Positions 10,719 through 20,241 of a stretch of DNA of 64,000 nt are shown one piece after another. A program made the position numbers and the translations under genes. The stretch's first letter is position 1; each line of letters opens with the position of its first letter. The stretch spans positions 1 to 64,000 of the forward strand of contig MSJI02000706.1 in the NCBI GenBank assembly GCA_001931905.2. Reading direction: 5' to 3'. Origin of the DNA: Cladosporium sp. IMV 00045. Lineage: Eukaryota; Ascomycota; Dothideomycetes; Cladosporiales; Cladosporiaceae. The notes below the pieces were generated by a model. It did no database searches. It saw only the letters and a list, made by a program, of their open reading frames with translations, and was not told the origin of the DNA.

Positions 10719-12712
10719 ATGAGTACCCAGGCTCCTCCGGCGGCTGGAGCCCAGGAATCAGGTACGAGCGTTCACTTCCTTTGCGCCCGCTGCCGCGACC
10801 GCAGATGAATCGGCATACAGGCGATAGAGCGACCACTAACACCTTTCCCGCAGGCCTTTCCTCCCCTCCTCATGCCCAGACATCGAGCGCCTCGCCTGAA
10901 AATTTCGCTGTCCAACCCGAGTCGAGTCGCAATGCCGAGGCTGCCGGCGCAGCTTCATCTGGGAAACAGACGCTTGGTGTGCCCGGACAAGACAGCTCCG
11001 CTACAGGCTTGAGTGGAGCAACGGCGCATGATACCTCGGACAATGTCCAGACAGGCTCTAAGCGAAGTCTTACCGGCCGACGAAGAGACGCAAGCACAGG
11101 CAGCAAGCGCTCAAACCGCCAGGTAGCAGGCGAAAGCGAGAAACAATCCGGTCCCGGCTCTGCAGGGAGAGGACAGGCTGAGCCCGAGCCAAGACCCAAA
11201 AAGAGAGGCGGCTTTCTTTCCTTCCTCAGCTGTTGCGGTGGATCGGATGAGAACCAAGAGCTGGGCTCGAGAGAGTCTCCCCAGCCCTCAAAAACTCCAG
11301 CATCAGCAGCACAGCCGACAAAAGCAAAGCCTCCCCAGCAACGTCAGGAAGCGCAACCGCACAATGCTAGTGCAACCAACACCAGCGCCGATGGCTCAAA
11401 AGAGGTCTTTGACGAAGAAAAGCCCGGTCAACAGCCCAACCACAACGAACAATCAACTGCCGTGCCTATACTGCCCACACCGCCAGCGGATGCTGAAAGG
11501 TCATCTCAAACACCCCAAGCAGTGGTTCAGCCAGACAATCCAGTTCCTAGCATTCCGCCTGGAGTGGTATCAGTTCAGCCTAACGCCGAAGTGCGACCTC
11601 TACAGGCAGAAAAGGAAGACTTACAGCCTGAGCAACCCGCGACCGGTCCTCAGCACATCGACACTGCCCAAAGGAATGTCACTCATCCTAATCACTCTAA
11701 CAACCCAGAAGTCAGTGTGATCGCACCGACACCCATCGTATCCCAACAAGAGGATGACGTCGAGGATGCTATCATTCAGGACAGGACACCCGAACAAGCC
11801 GCACGCGACACTGATATTGAAATGACTGATGTTGGACCCTCATTGCCGCTCGCCACATCCGATGTTCCTCAAAGTACCGAAGTTGAAACGACAACACGCG
11901 AGAGAAGAGGATCATCGAGCTCGTCAAGTCGGATAGACTTACCGCCTCCTCCGCCTTTGGCTGAACGACAAATACACAACCAGCACCCTGATGTTGGTGC
12001 CGTTGCCGGTGCAGGAATCTTTGCTGCCGGTGCAGGTGTAGCAGCAGAGCAAGGCACTCACGAAGCAAGCGCTGTATCGACACCGGAACCACCCCAGAAA
12101 TGGCTCTTGCCTCCTATACAGCCTCAATTCACCGGGAAGAAGTGCTTGGTTCTCGATTTGGACGAAACTCTGGTCCACAGCAGTTTCAAGGTGAGTCAAG
12201 AGTCAGAGACGATGTTGCCCCTTTGTTTATCGGCTAATGTACCCCCTCAGATTCTCCACCAAGCCGACTTCACCATCCCTGTTGAGATCGAAGGTCAATA
12301 CCACAACGTCTACGTCATCAAACGCCCCGGCGTGGATGCATTCCTCAAACGCGTCGGCGAAATCTACGAAGTCGTTGTTTTCACTGCCTCTGTGAGCAAA
12401 TATGGCGACCCTCTCCTGGACCAGCTCGACATTTCCGGCTCAGTGCACCACCGCCTCTTCCGCGAATCGTGCTACAACCACCAGGGCAACTACGTCAAAG
12501 ACCTCAGCCAAGTCGGCCGCCCGCTGGGCGAAACCATCATCATTGACAACTCGCCCACCTCCTACATCTTCCACCCTCAACACGCCGTCCCCATCTCATC
12601 CTGGTTCTCCGACGCTCACGACAACGAGCTCATGGATCTTATCCCCGTTCTGGAAGACCTGGCTACCACGCAAGTGAGAGACGTCAGTCTGGTACTTGAT
12701 GTGGCGCTCTAG
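10719..12712 (+). CDS. PSR1: Psr1/Psr2-type NIF/SCP-like phosphatase
   Basis: Proposed exons 10719-10761, 10821-12190 and 12251-12712, about 624 residues. The second intron (60 nt, in frame) splits the catalytic region; removing it joins LVHSSFK to [15 protein letters not shown], the standard arrangement. The C-terminal ~180 residues are an FCP/SCP-family domain with catalytic [10 protein letters not shown], then [36 protein letters not shown] and [14 protein letters not shown]. The first ~440 residues are Pro/Gln/Ser-rich and contain [12 protein letters not shown], resembling the palmitoylated Cys pair that anchors yeast Psr1/2 at the plasma membrane, where they act in sodium and general stress responses. 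The start is uncertain: [14 protein letters not shown] plus a 59-nt intron is preferred; an unspliced start at an ATG near 10804 is the alternative. Confidence 0.87.
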
Positions 12713-13848
12713 GACTTTGTTGTGAGCTGCGGTCGTCAGCAGCAGCAATTATACATACAGTAATGGGCGAAGCAATGAAGCTCTTACAAGCCGACACACG
12801 GGAAACAGAAAGACTATCGGGTAAGTAAGAGAACTCGGAGAAAGGGGAGGAGGTTCAAGGGCTTCCAAGCGTTCATTGTTCTTCTGTTATGACCACCCAC
12901 CCCATTTTGTAATCTGTCATTTTCTATTTTGCGGGTCTCAAGCGCGCGCGCGCGCCTTGTGAGGGATGAGTCGGAGGGGGGAGTTTGGAGGACATTGAGC
13001 ACGCGAAGGTGGCTTTAGCCCCGGTCGTCCTGTCTCTCCGCTGGCATTGCATGAGAGCCAAATTCGGCCCTGGAAGAAAAAGAGAAGAAGCGATGAAACG
13101 AAGAAGGGGAAGAAGACGGAAGAAGGAAGATGGAGAAGAAAAAGAAACATAATCTATTTTCTCGGGATACCCTTCGGATTCAACAAAACAAAGCGAGCCT
13201 GGTGTTTATTTCCTTTCGTTGGGTCTTTTCTTTGGCTTCTATTCTAATCTTTTAGTTTTCCCTTTAGCTTTTCTCCTTGCTTAACCTGTCCCTTTTTATC
13301 ATACTGTTCTTTTTACTTTGTAAAGTCATCGCTCTCTTTCCTTTCCCTATTTTATTACTTCCCAGGTCACAAAATGTGTATGTACTCCTTTATCCATCAT
13401 CCCCTCTGTTTCTTCTCCCTTTCTGCTATTTTTTTTTATCGAGCAAAACAGAAAGGAAAGAAAGGAGCGGTCAGTTCTTCCCTTTCTCCGTTCCTGTCTT
13501 TTGGGATATTGATATGTCTCACCCCTCCTCTTCTCCGTCTTCTTCTCAGACCAAAAATGTTTGTTAGATTCTTGTTATTACTCGTATCTATACCATCCTT
13601 AATCTTATCAATACTTTATCTTAGGTTTCTGTTCTTTTGAGTGGGCAGTTGTGATCTGTATCGTACATGAGTGTGTGTATACATACATGTCTGCACACCT
13701 TGAGAGGTGGTGCCGTTGCGCGCCTCGTTTTCGTCCTGCGCATACGCCTTCTCGTGATAAAAGTAAGCAAGACCAAACATGAAAACCACCCTCTTCTCTC
13801 GAAACCCCCAAATCTATTCCATTCCCTCACGATCTATCACGCAGCCAA
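12713..13848. other. Intergenic with strand-asymmetric purine and pyrimidine tracts
   Basis: About 1.1 kb between convergent genes. It holds a GC dinucleotide run (12942-12955), a near-pure purine tract of roughly 80 bases (about 13068-13150) and then several hundred bases of T/C-rich sequence to about 13560. A small inverted repeat (CCTTTCTG..CAGAAAGG) lies at about 13418-13452. No gene is supported. Confidence 0.45.
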
Positions 13849-15440
13849 TCAGCCCCTCTGAGATCTATACCCCCTCTCCTCCTCCCTCTTCCTCTCCACC
13901 AACGCCACCACTTCAGCCCCATAGGCCTGCTCGGGACTGGCGTCGCCCTTCAACACCAACTTCTCATGCTGCAGCATCTCGTCCTTCGTCATGCAAACCA
14001 ACTCGTCCAACTCCAACCGCACCGCCTTCTGCCCCGGCGTGCACGTGTCCACCCACTCCCCGCCCTGCGGTTTGCGCCAACGCACGAGCGCGAGTCTGCT
14101 CGTCAGGCCCGAAATCACACTGCGCCCGCGATACACCTCGTCGACCATGTAGCCCACATCATCAGCGTTGACCGGAATGCGCAAGCCGAGCGCGTCGAAG
14201 TCCGGCAGGAGGAAACGCGCCAACCTCTCTTCCAGCCCTTGCAGCTGCGCCAGGATTCCTTCGTACATCTTCTCCCGCCCTTTGGAAGCGATGTACTCGC
14301 CGTGGCCCGGGTAGGCGGTCAGCGAGAGCATGACGTGGTTGGCGACGCAGAGCCCGAACACGGCCGGCATGGTTCCCAGGACAGGTAGGATGCGCACGCG
14401 GAAATCGGGCAGCACGCCCAGCTCGTTGACGGCGCCGCGGTTGAACTGTTCTTCGGGGAGGGGGAGGAGTTGCGCTTTGCCTGGGGCTGTCTTTTCAGAG
14501 CTGTACACCACCGGAATGCCGGATTTGACGCCTTTGAGGCGCAGGCGGCGGCGGGTGGAGCGCGATAGAGGGTCGTCGGTTGAGGCGGAGATGTCCCCGA
14601 TGAAGACCCGCGTCGGGTCGGATTTGCAGCCAGCACCCATGGAGGAGATGACGGGGAGGGAGTGCGCGTGGCAGTAGGCTAGGAGGTCGACTTTGGAGTC
14701 GATGTTGTCGATTGCGTCGATGACGAAGGAGGGTTGTTGGCCCCCGACTCCGCCCCAGGGTTCGAGCTGGGAGGTGGATGTGCTTTCGTCGTAGAGCTGG
14801 TTGCGGGTGTCGAACTGCGTCCAGGGGACGATTTGCTCCAGCCGGCGCTGCAGGCAGGCGACTTTGGGCGTGCCGACGTCGGCCAGCGTGGCGACTGCGT
14901 GCCGGTTGAGAGAGGACAGGGTCACTTGGTCGAAGTCGATGAGGCGGACCTTGCCACAGCCTGAGCGGGCGAGGGCCGCTGCTGCGTGTGAGCCGACGCC
15001 ACCGCAGCCGACGATGATGACAAAGGCGTTGCGCAGTTTGGAGAGGCCGTCGTCGGTGAGGAAGACGCGGTTGCGTGCGAGTTGTTCCAGGATCAAGGCT
15101 TCGTCGTAGTCTCCCAGGCGTGCGCGGCGGGCGAGGGCGATGCCGCGCTCGTCTTCTTTGCTGAGTGTGCTTTCTTCTGGGGCGGCGCCGCCGAAGTCGT
15201 TGATCTGAATATGTGGAGGGTCAATGATTGGGACAACGATGAGGGAGTGTGATAGCCAGGACGACCAACCCTTTCGACGTCATGTTTGGCGCTCAACTCT
15301 GGTATGGAGCCTTTGAGGTCGTGGACGTTGTACCATTTCTTTGCATTTTGCAGGCCTATCACGGCGCTTGCTGCGATGGCTCCTGATGCGACGGCGGTCA
15401 GGGCCAGATGCACCTTATGTGATTCTGGAATCCATGACAT
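13849..15440 (-). CDS. TCD1: tRNA N6-threonylcarbamoyladenosine dehydratase (Tcd1/Tcd2; TcdA/CsdL family)
   Basis: Two exons on the minus strand, 15270-15440 and 13849-15204 (65-nt intron), give 508 residues. Exon 1 starts MSWIPESHKVHLAL and encodes one hydrophobic helix (LTAVASGAIAASAVIGLQ), matching the membrane anchor of the yeast outer-mitochondrial-membrane proteins Tcd1 and Tcd2. Exon 2 continues INDFGGAAPEES, then YDEALILEQLARNRVFL and the E1-like ATP-binding core VIIVGCGGVGSHAA, LIDFDQVTLSSLNRH, and VISSMGAGCKSDPTRV. These enzymes use ATP to cyclise t6A37 to ct6A37 in tRNAs that read ANN codons. The C-terminal extension ending in a Lys/Arg/Glu-rich tail is eukaryote-specific. Whether this is Tcd1 or Tcd2 cannot be told. 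Divergent from the lectin gene. Confidence 0.93.
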
Positions 15441-15831
15441 CGTGAGTGATGTCGCATGAAAGCATGCAATGTGTGTATATATTACTATGGAGGCATGGAG
15501 ATGTAAGTGAATATTTTTAGATGTTTTGACTTTGATAGTCCGGGGCAGTTTGACGTCTGTTTCGGGTCTTGCTCTGGCTGGCTTTGGGCACGCCAAGCGT
15601 CGATAGCTGTTAGACGGAGAGAGAGAGAGGCAACTGTAAACGTAGCTTCACTTACCTCTACCGGGAGCTGTCTCCAATTGTACCATCTTTATTATACTGC
15701 CAACCAACAACTGCCCGCCAATACAACCGCTGCATTGGACGTTGGGCAGGCATTCTCTCTATGACCATACCCTACTAACCTCTTCTTTTTAGCCCTTCTT
15801 CCCTTCTTGTTCTTCTCATTGCATCACCATC
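15441..15831. promoter_or_regulatory. Shared intergenic region of the divergent TCD and lectin genes
   Basis: About 390 bases between two divergent start codons. The lectin side is CT-rich just upstream of the ATG. No specific operator was recognised. Confidence 0.35.
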
Positions 15832-16883
15832 ATGGTCCTCCTTTCCTTGCAGCGGGGTCTCTCCTTGCTGCTGGCAGCATGGGTCGCCTGCGTTTTCGCC
15901 CAAGATGAGGCCTCGGATGTCAAATCGATTCCCTTGCGAACCCATAGCTTATCCCAAGTAAGTACCCGACCAGAGAGGGAATCATCCTCCACCAAGACAA
16001 CAGAAAGCTAACACTTCCACTTCAACAGCCCTACCTCGACTCCGATCTTCAATCTCGCTGGTTCGATTTCGGCGGTAGCACCGTCATTCGCGCCGACCAA
16101 TATATCCGCCTGACTGGCCCTCACCCCTCCGAGGCCGGCTGGCTTTACTCTCGCGTTCCCCTTACCGCAACCAACTGGGAAGTCGAATTCGAATTCAAGA
16201 TCCATGGCTCAGGCACTCTGTTCGGCGACGGTATGGCGATGTGGGTGACCAAGTCGCGCGTGGAGGAGGGACCTGTCTTCGGCATGAAAGATGAGTTCGA
16301 GGGACTGGGAATCTTCTTCGACACCTACAAGAACAACCGCCCCGGCGTGGTCTTCCCCTACGTCATGGCCATGGTGGGCGACGGCAAGACCAAATACGAC
16401 CAGGGCAACGACGGCAAAGCCAACGAGCTGGCCGGCTGCTCGGCTCGCGGCATGCGCAACGCCGACTTCCCCACGCGCGCCCGCGTCACCTACTTCCAGG
16501 ACAAGGAGCTGACCATGGACCTGATGTACAAGAACGAGGGCGAGTGGACGCGCTGCTTCCAAATCCCGGACATCAAACTCCCCTCCGTCAGCTACCTGGG
16601 CTTCAGCGCCGAGACGGGCGAGCTGAGCGACAGCCACGACATCATCAGCATCGACACCAAGAACCTCTACTCCCCGACCGGCCAGACCGGCACCGGCTCG
16701 ACCGCCAAGAAGGACTACAACCGCAACAAGTACCGCGGCCAGCAGCCGCCCAAGGACACGAGCAGCAATAGCAGCGGCGGCTGGTTCTGGACGTTCATGA
16801 AGTTCATCATTTTCGGCCTGACCCTGACTGGTGCTTATGTTGGTTTCACAATCTACCGCAGCCGCAGGAGTAATCGCTTTTAG
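15832..16883 (+). CDS. L-type (legume-like) lectin of the early secretory pathway, VIP36/Emp47-like
   Basis: Two exons, 15832-15957 and 16029-16883 (71-nt intron), give 326 residues. MVLLSLQRGLSLLLAAWVAC is a signal peptide followed by FAQ/DEA. The luminal part contains the leguminous-lectin fold signatures SRWFDFGGSTVIRADQYIRL, GSGTLFGDGMAMWVT, GLGIFFDTYKNN and YLGFSAETGELSDSHDI. After a Gly/Ser/Asn-rich linker, one transmembrane helix (WTFMKFIIFGLTLTGAYVGF) precedes a short basic cytosolic tail, YRSRRSNRF, whose terminal aromatic resembles an ER-exit signal. Such lectins bind high-mannose glycans in a Ca2+-dependent way and carry glycoproteins between ER and Golgi. Length and order fit the family. 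Known yeast relatives are Emp46 and Emp47, but this protein lacks their coiled coil and is closer to VIP36. Confidence 0.92.
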
Positions 16884-17379
16884 ATGGAGCGGATGTAAGA
16901 AGCGAAATCTACTTTGTATGGGACGAAAAACGTGCAAAGCGGTCATGACTGAAAAGCCAAATGTTGATTTCCCTTAATTTTTCATTGTTTTCCTTCTTCT
17001 TTTTGCTACACTTTCAGCGGCTATTCTTCACTTTGTATGGAATTTCAATCGAACTTTCGAACACTATCCCCCTCCTTTTTACTCCTAGCCCGCTGCCTTT
17101 GAATCTCGCCGACTGCATTGCAGAGGACTGTCTTGACCTGGCCGATTTCTATTCGCCAAGAATACTGCCACCACCGACCGCGGCCCTTGCAAAAGAAATC
17201 GCCCTATGAATCGACTCCTCGCCAGAACCTCCAAGCCATCACCGCATCCGCGCCGTTGATTCGGCAAACCCAACTCAAAGCGCCAAAAGCCCAAAGACCG
17301 CCATAGCAACAACGAAAAAGGCACCGACACAAAACCATTGGTACGAAACGAGCACAGACAAAAGCAAAAGAACAAGATC
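16884..17379. other. Intergenic between the lectin gene and the tRNA-like array
   Basis: About 500 bases: T-rich 3' region after the lectin stop, then sequence without recognisable genes. TTTT runs (minus strand) at 17360-17363 and 17366-17369 probably terminate the first tRNA-like unit. Confidence 0.4.
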
Positions 17380-17524
17380 GCCCAGGGCAGGACTCGAACC
17401 CGCGTCTCTGCTTGAGCACCAGTCCTAGATTCAGAAGCTTAGGCGACCCTCTGTGAGCGTCAGCCGTACCCCTGTCAAGGTGGGCGTTTTGGGAGCAGTG
17501 TCATGGCCGCTAGACCACCTGAGC
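17380..17524 (-). tRNA. tRNA-like Pol III gene, array unit 1 (intron/insert in anticodon loop)
   Basis: A 145-base unit. The acceptor strand GCTCAGG pairs with CCTGGGC at the other end (one G-U). Box A TGGTCTAGCGG forms the D-arm and box B lies in the T-arm GCGGGTTCGAGTCCTGC. The anticodon stem CTGCT/AGCAG is intact, but ~70 bases are inserted in its loop. TTTT runs follow 17-20 bases downstream. This is the most divergent of the five: the 4-bp helix next to the anticodon stem seen in the others is lost. No anticodon is assigned, since U33 is not evident. Confidence 0.5.
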
Positions 17525-17774
17525 GAGGAGGTGTTTGTTGGTTGAGTGGTGGGGGTGGGTGAGGGGTTATGAAAGGAGGGGTTTGGTGGAGGGTGTGAGC
17601 ATGTGATCGGATCTGGCCGGCGCTTCTAAGATTTGAATAAGGTTGAGGGGGTGAAAAAAGAAGACATCCCACAGGTCAATAATCGGTTGCCAGAGGGGGG
17701 TTACAGACACGCTCTGACCCAACACGACAGGCGCTTTTGAAAAGCAAAAGAATGAAAGACAAAAAGAAGAATAC

Positions 17775-17916
17775 ACCCGAGGCAGGAGTCGAACCTGCGT
17801 CTGTGTTCGAACACGCTCTGGCCGGTAGCAATTCTCCTTGCGCAGGAGGTGCTAACCATCTCTCGTGAGAGGTAGGTGTACGTGAAACATTGTCTTTACC
17901 ACTGGACCACATGAGC
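17775..17916 (-). tRNA. tRNA-like Pol III gene, array unit 2
   Basis: A 142-base unit with box A TGGTCCAGTGG, box B in GCAGGTTCGACTCCTGC and T5 at 17761-17765, about 10 bases past the end. The acceptor stem is weakened (GCTCATG against CTCGGGT, with mismatches). The anticodon stem ATGTT/AACAC is followed by an extra helix CACG/CGTG separated by a 3-nt bulge. Decay of the acceptor suggests a pseudogene or relaxed constraint; promoter and terminator parts are kept. Confidence 0.45.
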
Positions 17917-18086
17917 GAGATTGTTCTTATTGATTGACAGACAGGAATCGGTGGAGTTTATTAAGAGAGCCGGCAGGGGAGGGAGATAGGCATGTGATCG
18001 GGGCTGGCATGCGTACGATCCAACAAGCAGACGTTTGAGACTTCAAAGGGTGCCTACATGTACGAGAACAAAAAAAGGTAGAACAC

Positions 18087-18267
18087 GCTCAGGGCAGGAG
18101 TCGAACCTGCGTCTCTGTTCGGACACGCTCCAATCCAGTTCAGGGAAGGGGAGAACGCAGCAAGGGGAGTCGCGGCTAAACAGCTCGCTTCGCAAATGAG
18201 GCGCCCACCATCCCTGAATGGGGTAGGTGTTCGTGGAACAGTATCGTTACCACTAGACCACCTGAGC
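18087..18267 (-). tRNA. tRNA-like Pol III gene, array unit 3
   Basis: The longest unit, 181 bases. The acceptor stem GCTCAGG/CCTGAGC is a perfect 7 bp. Box A is TGGTCTAGTGG and the T-arm GCAGGTTCGACTCCTGC forms 5 bp. The anticodon stem CTGTT/AACAG continues through C-G and then CACG/CGTG across a 3-nt bulge, resembling the bulge-helix arrangement at pre-tRNA splice sites. T7 at 18070-18076 is 11 bases past the end. If cut at the usual 37/38 position the anticodon would read ACG, but position 33 would be C, so identity is left open. Confidence 0.58.
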
Positions 18268-18422
18268 AAGGTTGATTATTTTTTGATTGATTGCGAGTGC
18301 CGAGTAGAGCTTATCAAGAGTTGGGTGGTGAATGGGGGAAAGCATGTGATCAGATTGGCAGGCGTGGGACTGACATGACAAGCTTCCAAGAAGCAAAAAA
18401 AGCAAAGACCAAAAGAAGAGCT

Positions 18423-18585
18423 GCTCAGGGCAGGAGTCGAACCTGCGTCCCTGTTCTGACACGCTCCAGTTCAATCGAGAGAGAGGTAGTAGCACAGTGC
18501 GGGCAAGCCCGTAAGTGAGGGTGCCAACCATCCCTGACGGGGTAGGTGTTTGTGGAACAATGCCATACCACTAGACCACCTGAGC
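18423..18585 (-). tRNA. tRNA-like Pol III gene, array unit 4
   Basis: A 163-base unit with perfect acceptor stem GCTCAGG/CCTGAGC, box A TGGTCTAGTGG, box B in GCAGGTTCGACTCCTGC and TTTT at 18411-18414, 9 bases past the end. The anticodon stem TTGTT/AACAG has one G-U or mismatch at its base; the adjoining helix is CACA/CGTG with one A-C mismatch. The upstream GCATGTGAT element (plus strand) is at 18656 and the TATA-like element at 18622-18631. Confidence 0.57.
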
Positions 18586-18749
18586 GAGATTGCTTTTGAT
18601 TGAAGGACGAGGACGGGTTTGGTTTATTAAGGGGTTACTTCTTGGGGGGAAGCAGGCATGTGATAGACAAGGTGATGGTCACAAAAGCATGAGTGGAAGA
18701 AGGGAAGGGGAGAAGACGAAAGGACTTCTGAAGGACAAAAAGAAGATAC

Positions 18750-18918
18750 GCCCAGGGCAGGAGTTGAACCTGCGTCTCTGTTCAAACACACTCCAATCCA
18801 TTCCAGAAGATCCAGGCGACACGCGGGGACAACCCCGGAAGAGAAGAGTTGAAGTGCTAACCATCTCTGGCGAGGTAGGTGTATGTGGAACAGTGTCATA
18901 CCGCTAGACCACCCAGGC
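18750..18918 (-). tRNA. tRNA-like Pol III gene, array unit 5
   Basis: A 169-base unit. Acceptor GCCTGGG pairs with CCTGGGC using two G-U pairs. Box A is TGGTCTAGCGG, box B is GTTCAACTC and T5 lies at 18737-18741, 9 bases past the end. The anticodon stem CTGTT/AACAG is followed by CACA/TGTG; compared with unit 3 (CACG/CGTG) both partners have changed so that pairing is kept. This is a compensatory change that argues for selection on the folded precursor. Confidence 0.55.
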
Positions 18919-18990
18919 AGATGTTGTGATTAGGAGGCAACTGTGCGGTTGGATTATGAGCGTGTAGGTGTGGGGGAGAGGCATGTGATA

Positions 18991-19878
18991 AGTTCATTCT
19001 GAGGCATGCTTGTAAGTGAATGGAAGATGTAGGGAAGTGAGGTCGAGCAACGCGTGCTGAATCTCCGGTAAGACCGTAGATGACTCCCTCAAAAAACAAC
19101 CGTTTCTTCCTCGAGCTGCTGGTCCCGATCGCACATACCCTTATGTACTCCTATACTTCTACTTTCGTCGAGAATGGCATTCAAGACGCACACGATCTCA
19201 ACCCCAACCCTAACCCTACCATGGTATTTCCAAATCCTGCCTACAACTTGACAGTAATGTACGATAACAGAACGATTAATCTGCCCAGTACTCGTTGCTC
19301 GGATCGATGACTTAGTATGAAGTATCGAAAGATAGCAACCAAGTCCACAAAATAGTCGGGAAAGTCCCTGCTTTTGAGCGTCCCTGGTGGAAACGGTGTT
19401 CAATTGTAGTTAACCAAGAAAATCGGGACTCTTAATCCATTGGCCTCCAGATTATAAACGGCAGCGATTTATTGCACATGAATCGATCATGTTGCGCACA
19501 TCTAGTTCCAAACACTCAATTATTACGTTCTCGAGTCGATTATCTTGAAGTTCAGGTCTCGGGCAATGTTTTGCAGCCGCTTGATCACACCCGAACACGG
19601 CTCAAACGTCGTTTTCAAACCCCCTCAGCAACTCCTCTCTGAACGACTGCAGGGCTGACATAAATCCAATGTCTTGTATCTTCCTTGAACATCATCTCTT
19701 TGTTCTAGTCGCTGCCTTGTTATTTTCGATTGCGCTGATCAATCCTATGTACAAGAAATCGATGACATGCCAGAAAAGTGAAGGTGACTAGAATCAAGCA
19801 CGAAGATGAGGACCGCTCGTGGCAGGGGCCACAAGAAAAGGCAAGTCTGCACGGTTGGTCTTTTTCAGACATCTCCGA
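18991..19878. other. Intergenic downstream of the array, nothing recognised
   Basis: About 890 bases. It contains a short telomere-like motif (CCAACCCTAACCCTAC) at 19204-19219. Frames of 60-100 codons have no support. Confidence 0.35.
19204..19219 (-). repeat. Interstitial telomere-like motif (CCCTAA orientation)
   Basis: CCAACCCTAACCCTAC, about two TTAGGG units read on the minus strand, close to the end of the tRNA-like array. Confidence 0.4.
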
Positions 19879-20241
19879 TCAGGTAGTGGCATAAAAGATC
19901 GAGAAGGTTCGGTTCACAATCCAGCCAAGCCCTATCGCGGCGAGGTGTAACATGAAGCGATACTCTCCTCTCGACACCTCCAATCGATTGACAATTCCCG
20001 CTCCGTGGGCGCCAATGATCAAACTAGCTGCGTGACCCAGCCACCATGGCTTCGGGGCCGTCATCGCGAGGTAAGTTCGATGAGCGAGAGCGTGACATAG
20101 AGCGGCAACGGTCAATAGCAAGACTTTTCTTGCATATGCCATGCCGAACGGGTCCATCGAGGACGAGGTTACAGGTTGTTGAGATACGTTATCGTCATAT
20201 TGGGCAGTTGATGACGGCGAATGCTTGTTCAACGTAGCCAT
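19879..20241 (-). CDS. Small putative multi-pass membrane protein (120 aa)
   Basis: A 120-residue minus-strand frame beginning MATLNKHSPSSTAQYDDN. After ~35 polar residues three hydrophobic segments follow: RKVLLLTVAALCHAL, WWLGHAASLIIGAHGAGI and FMLHLAAIGLGWIVN. The regular alternation of polar head and hydrophobic segments and the clean ATG favour a real gene. No family is recognised and no intron is needed. It stands alone between the tRNA-like array and the secreted-protein gene. Confidence 0.45.
   Translation of the reverse strand: MATLNKHSPSSTAQYDDNVSQQPVTSSSMDPFGMAYARKVLLLTVAALCHALAHRTYLAMTAPKPWWLGHAASLIIGAHGAGIVNRLEVSRGEYRFMLHLAAIGLGWIVNRTFSIFYATT

Larger units (their letters stand above)
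17380..18990 (-). repeat. Tandem array of five tRNA-like Pol III units with conserved spacers
   Basis: Five units on the minus strand have 5' ends at 17524, 17916, 18267, 18585 and 18918, giving spacings of 392, 351, 318 and 333 bases. Spacers are related too. Each unit is preceded, 63-75 bases upstream of its 5' end, by (A/T)ATCACATGC as read on the minus strand (plus-strand GCATGTGAT at 17599, 17990, 18342, 18656 and 18981). A loosely TATA-like element lies at about -33 to -51 (for example CTTAATAAAC at 17956-17965 and 18622-18631). The array probably grew by unequal exchange of a ~330-base unit carrying promoter, RNA and terminator together. Confidence 0.75.
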
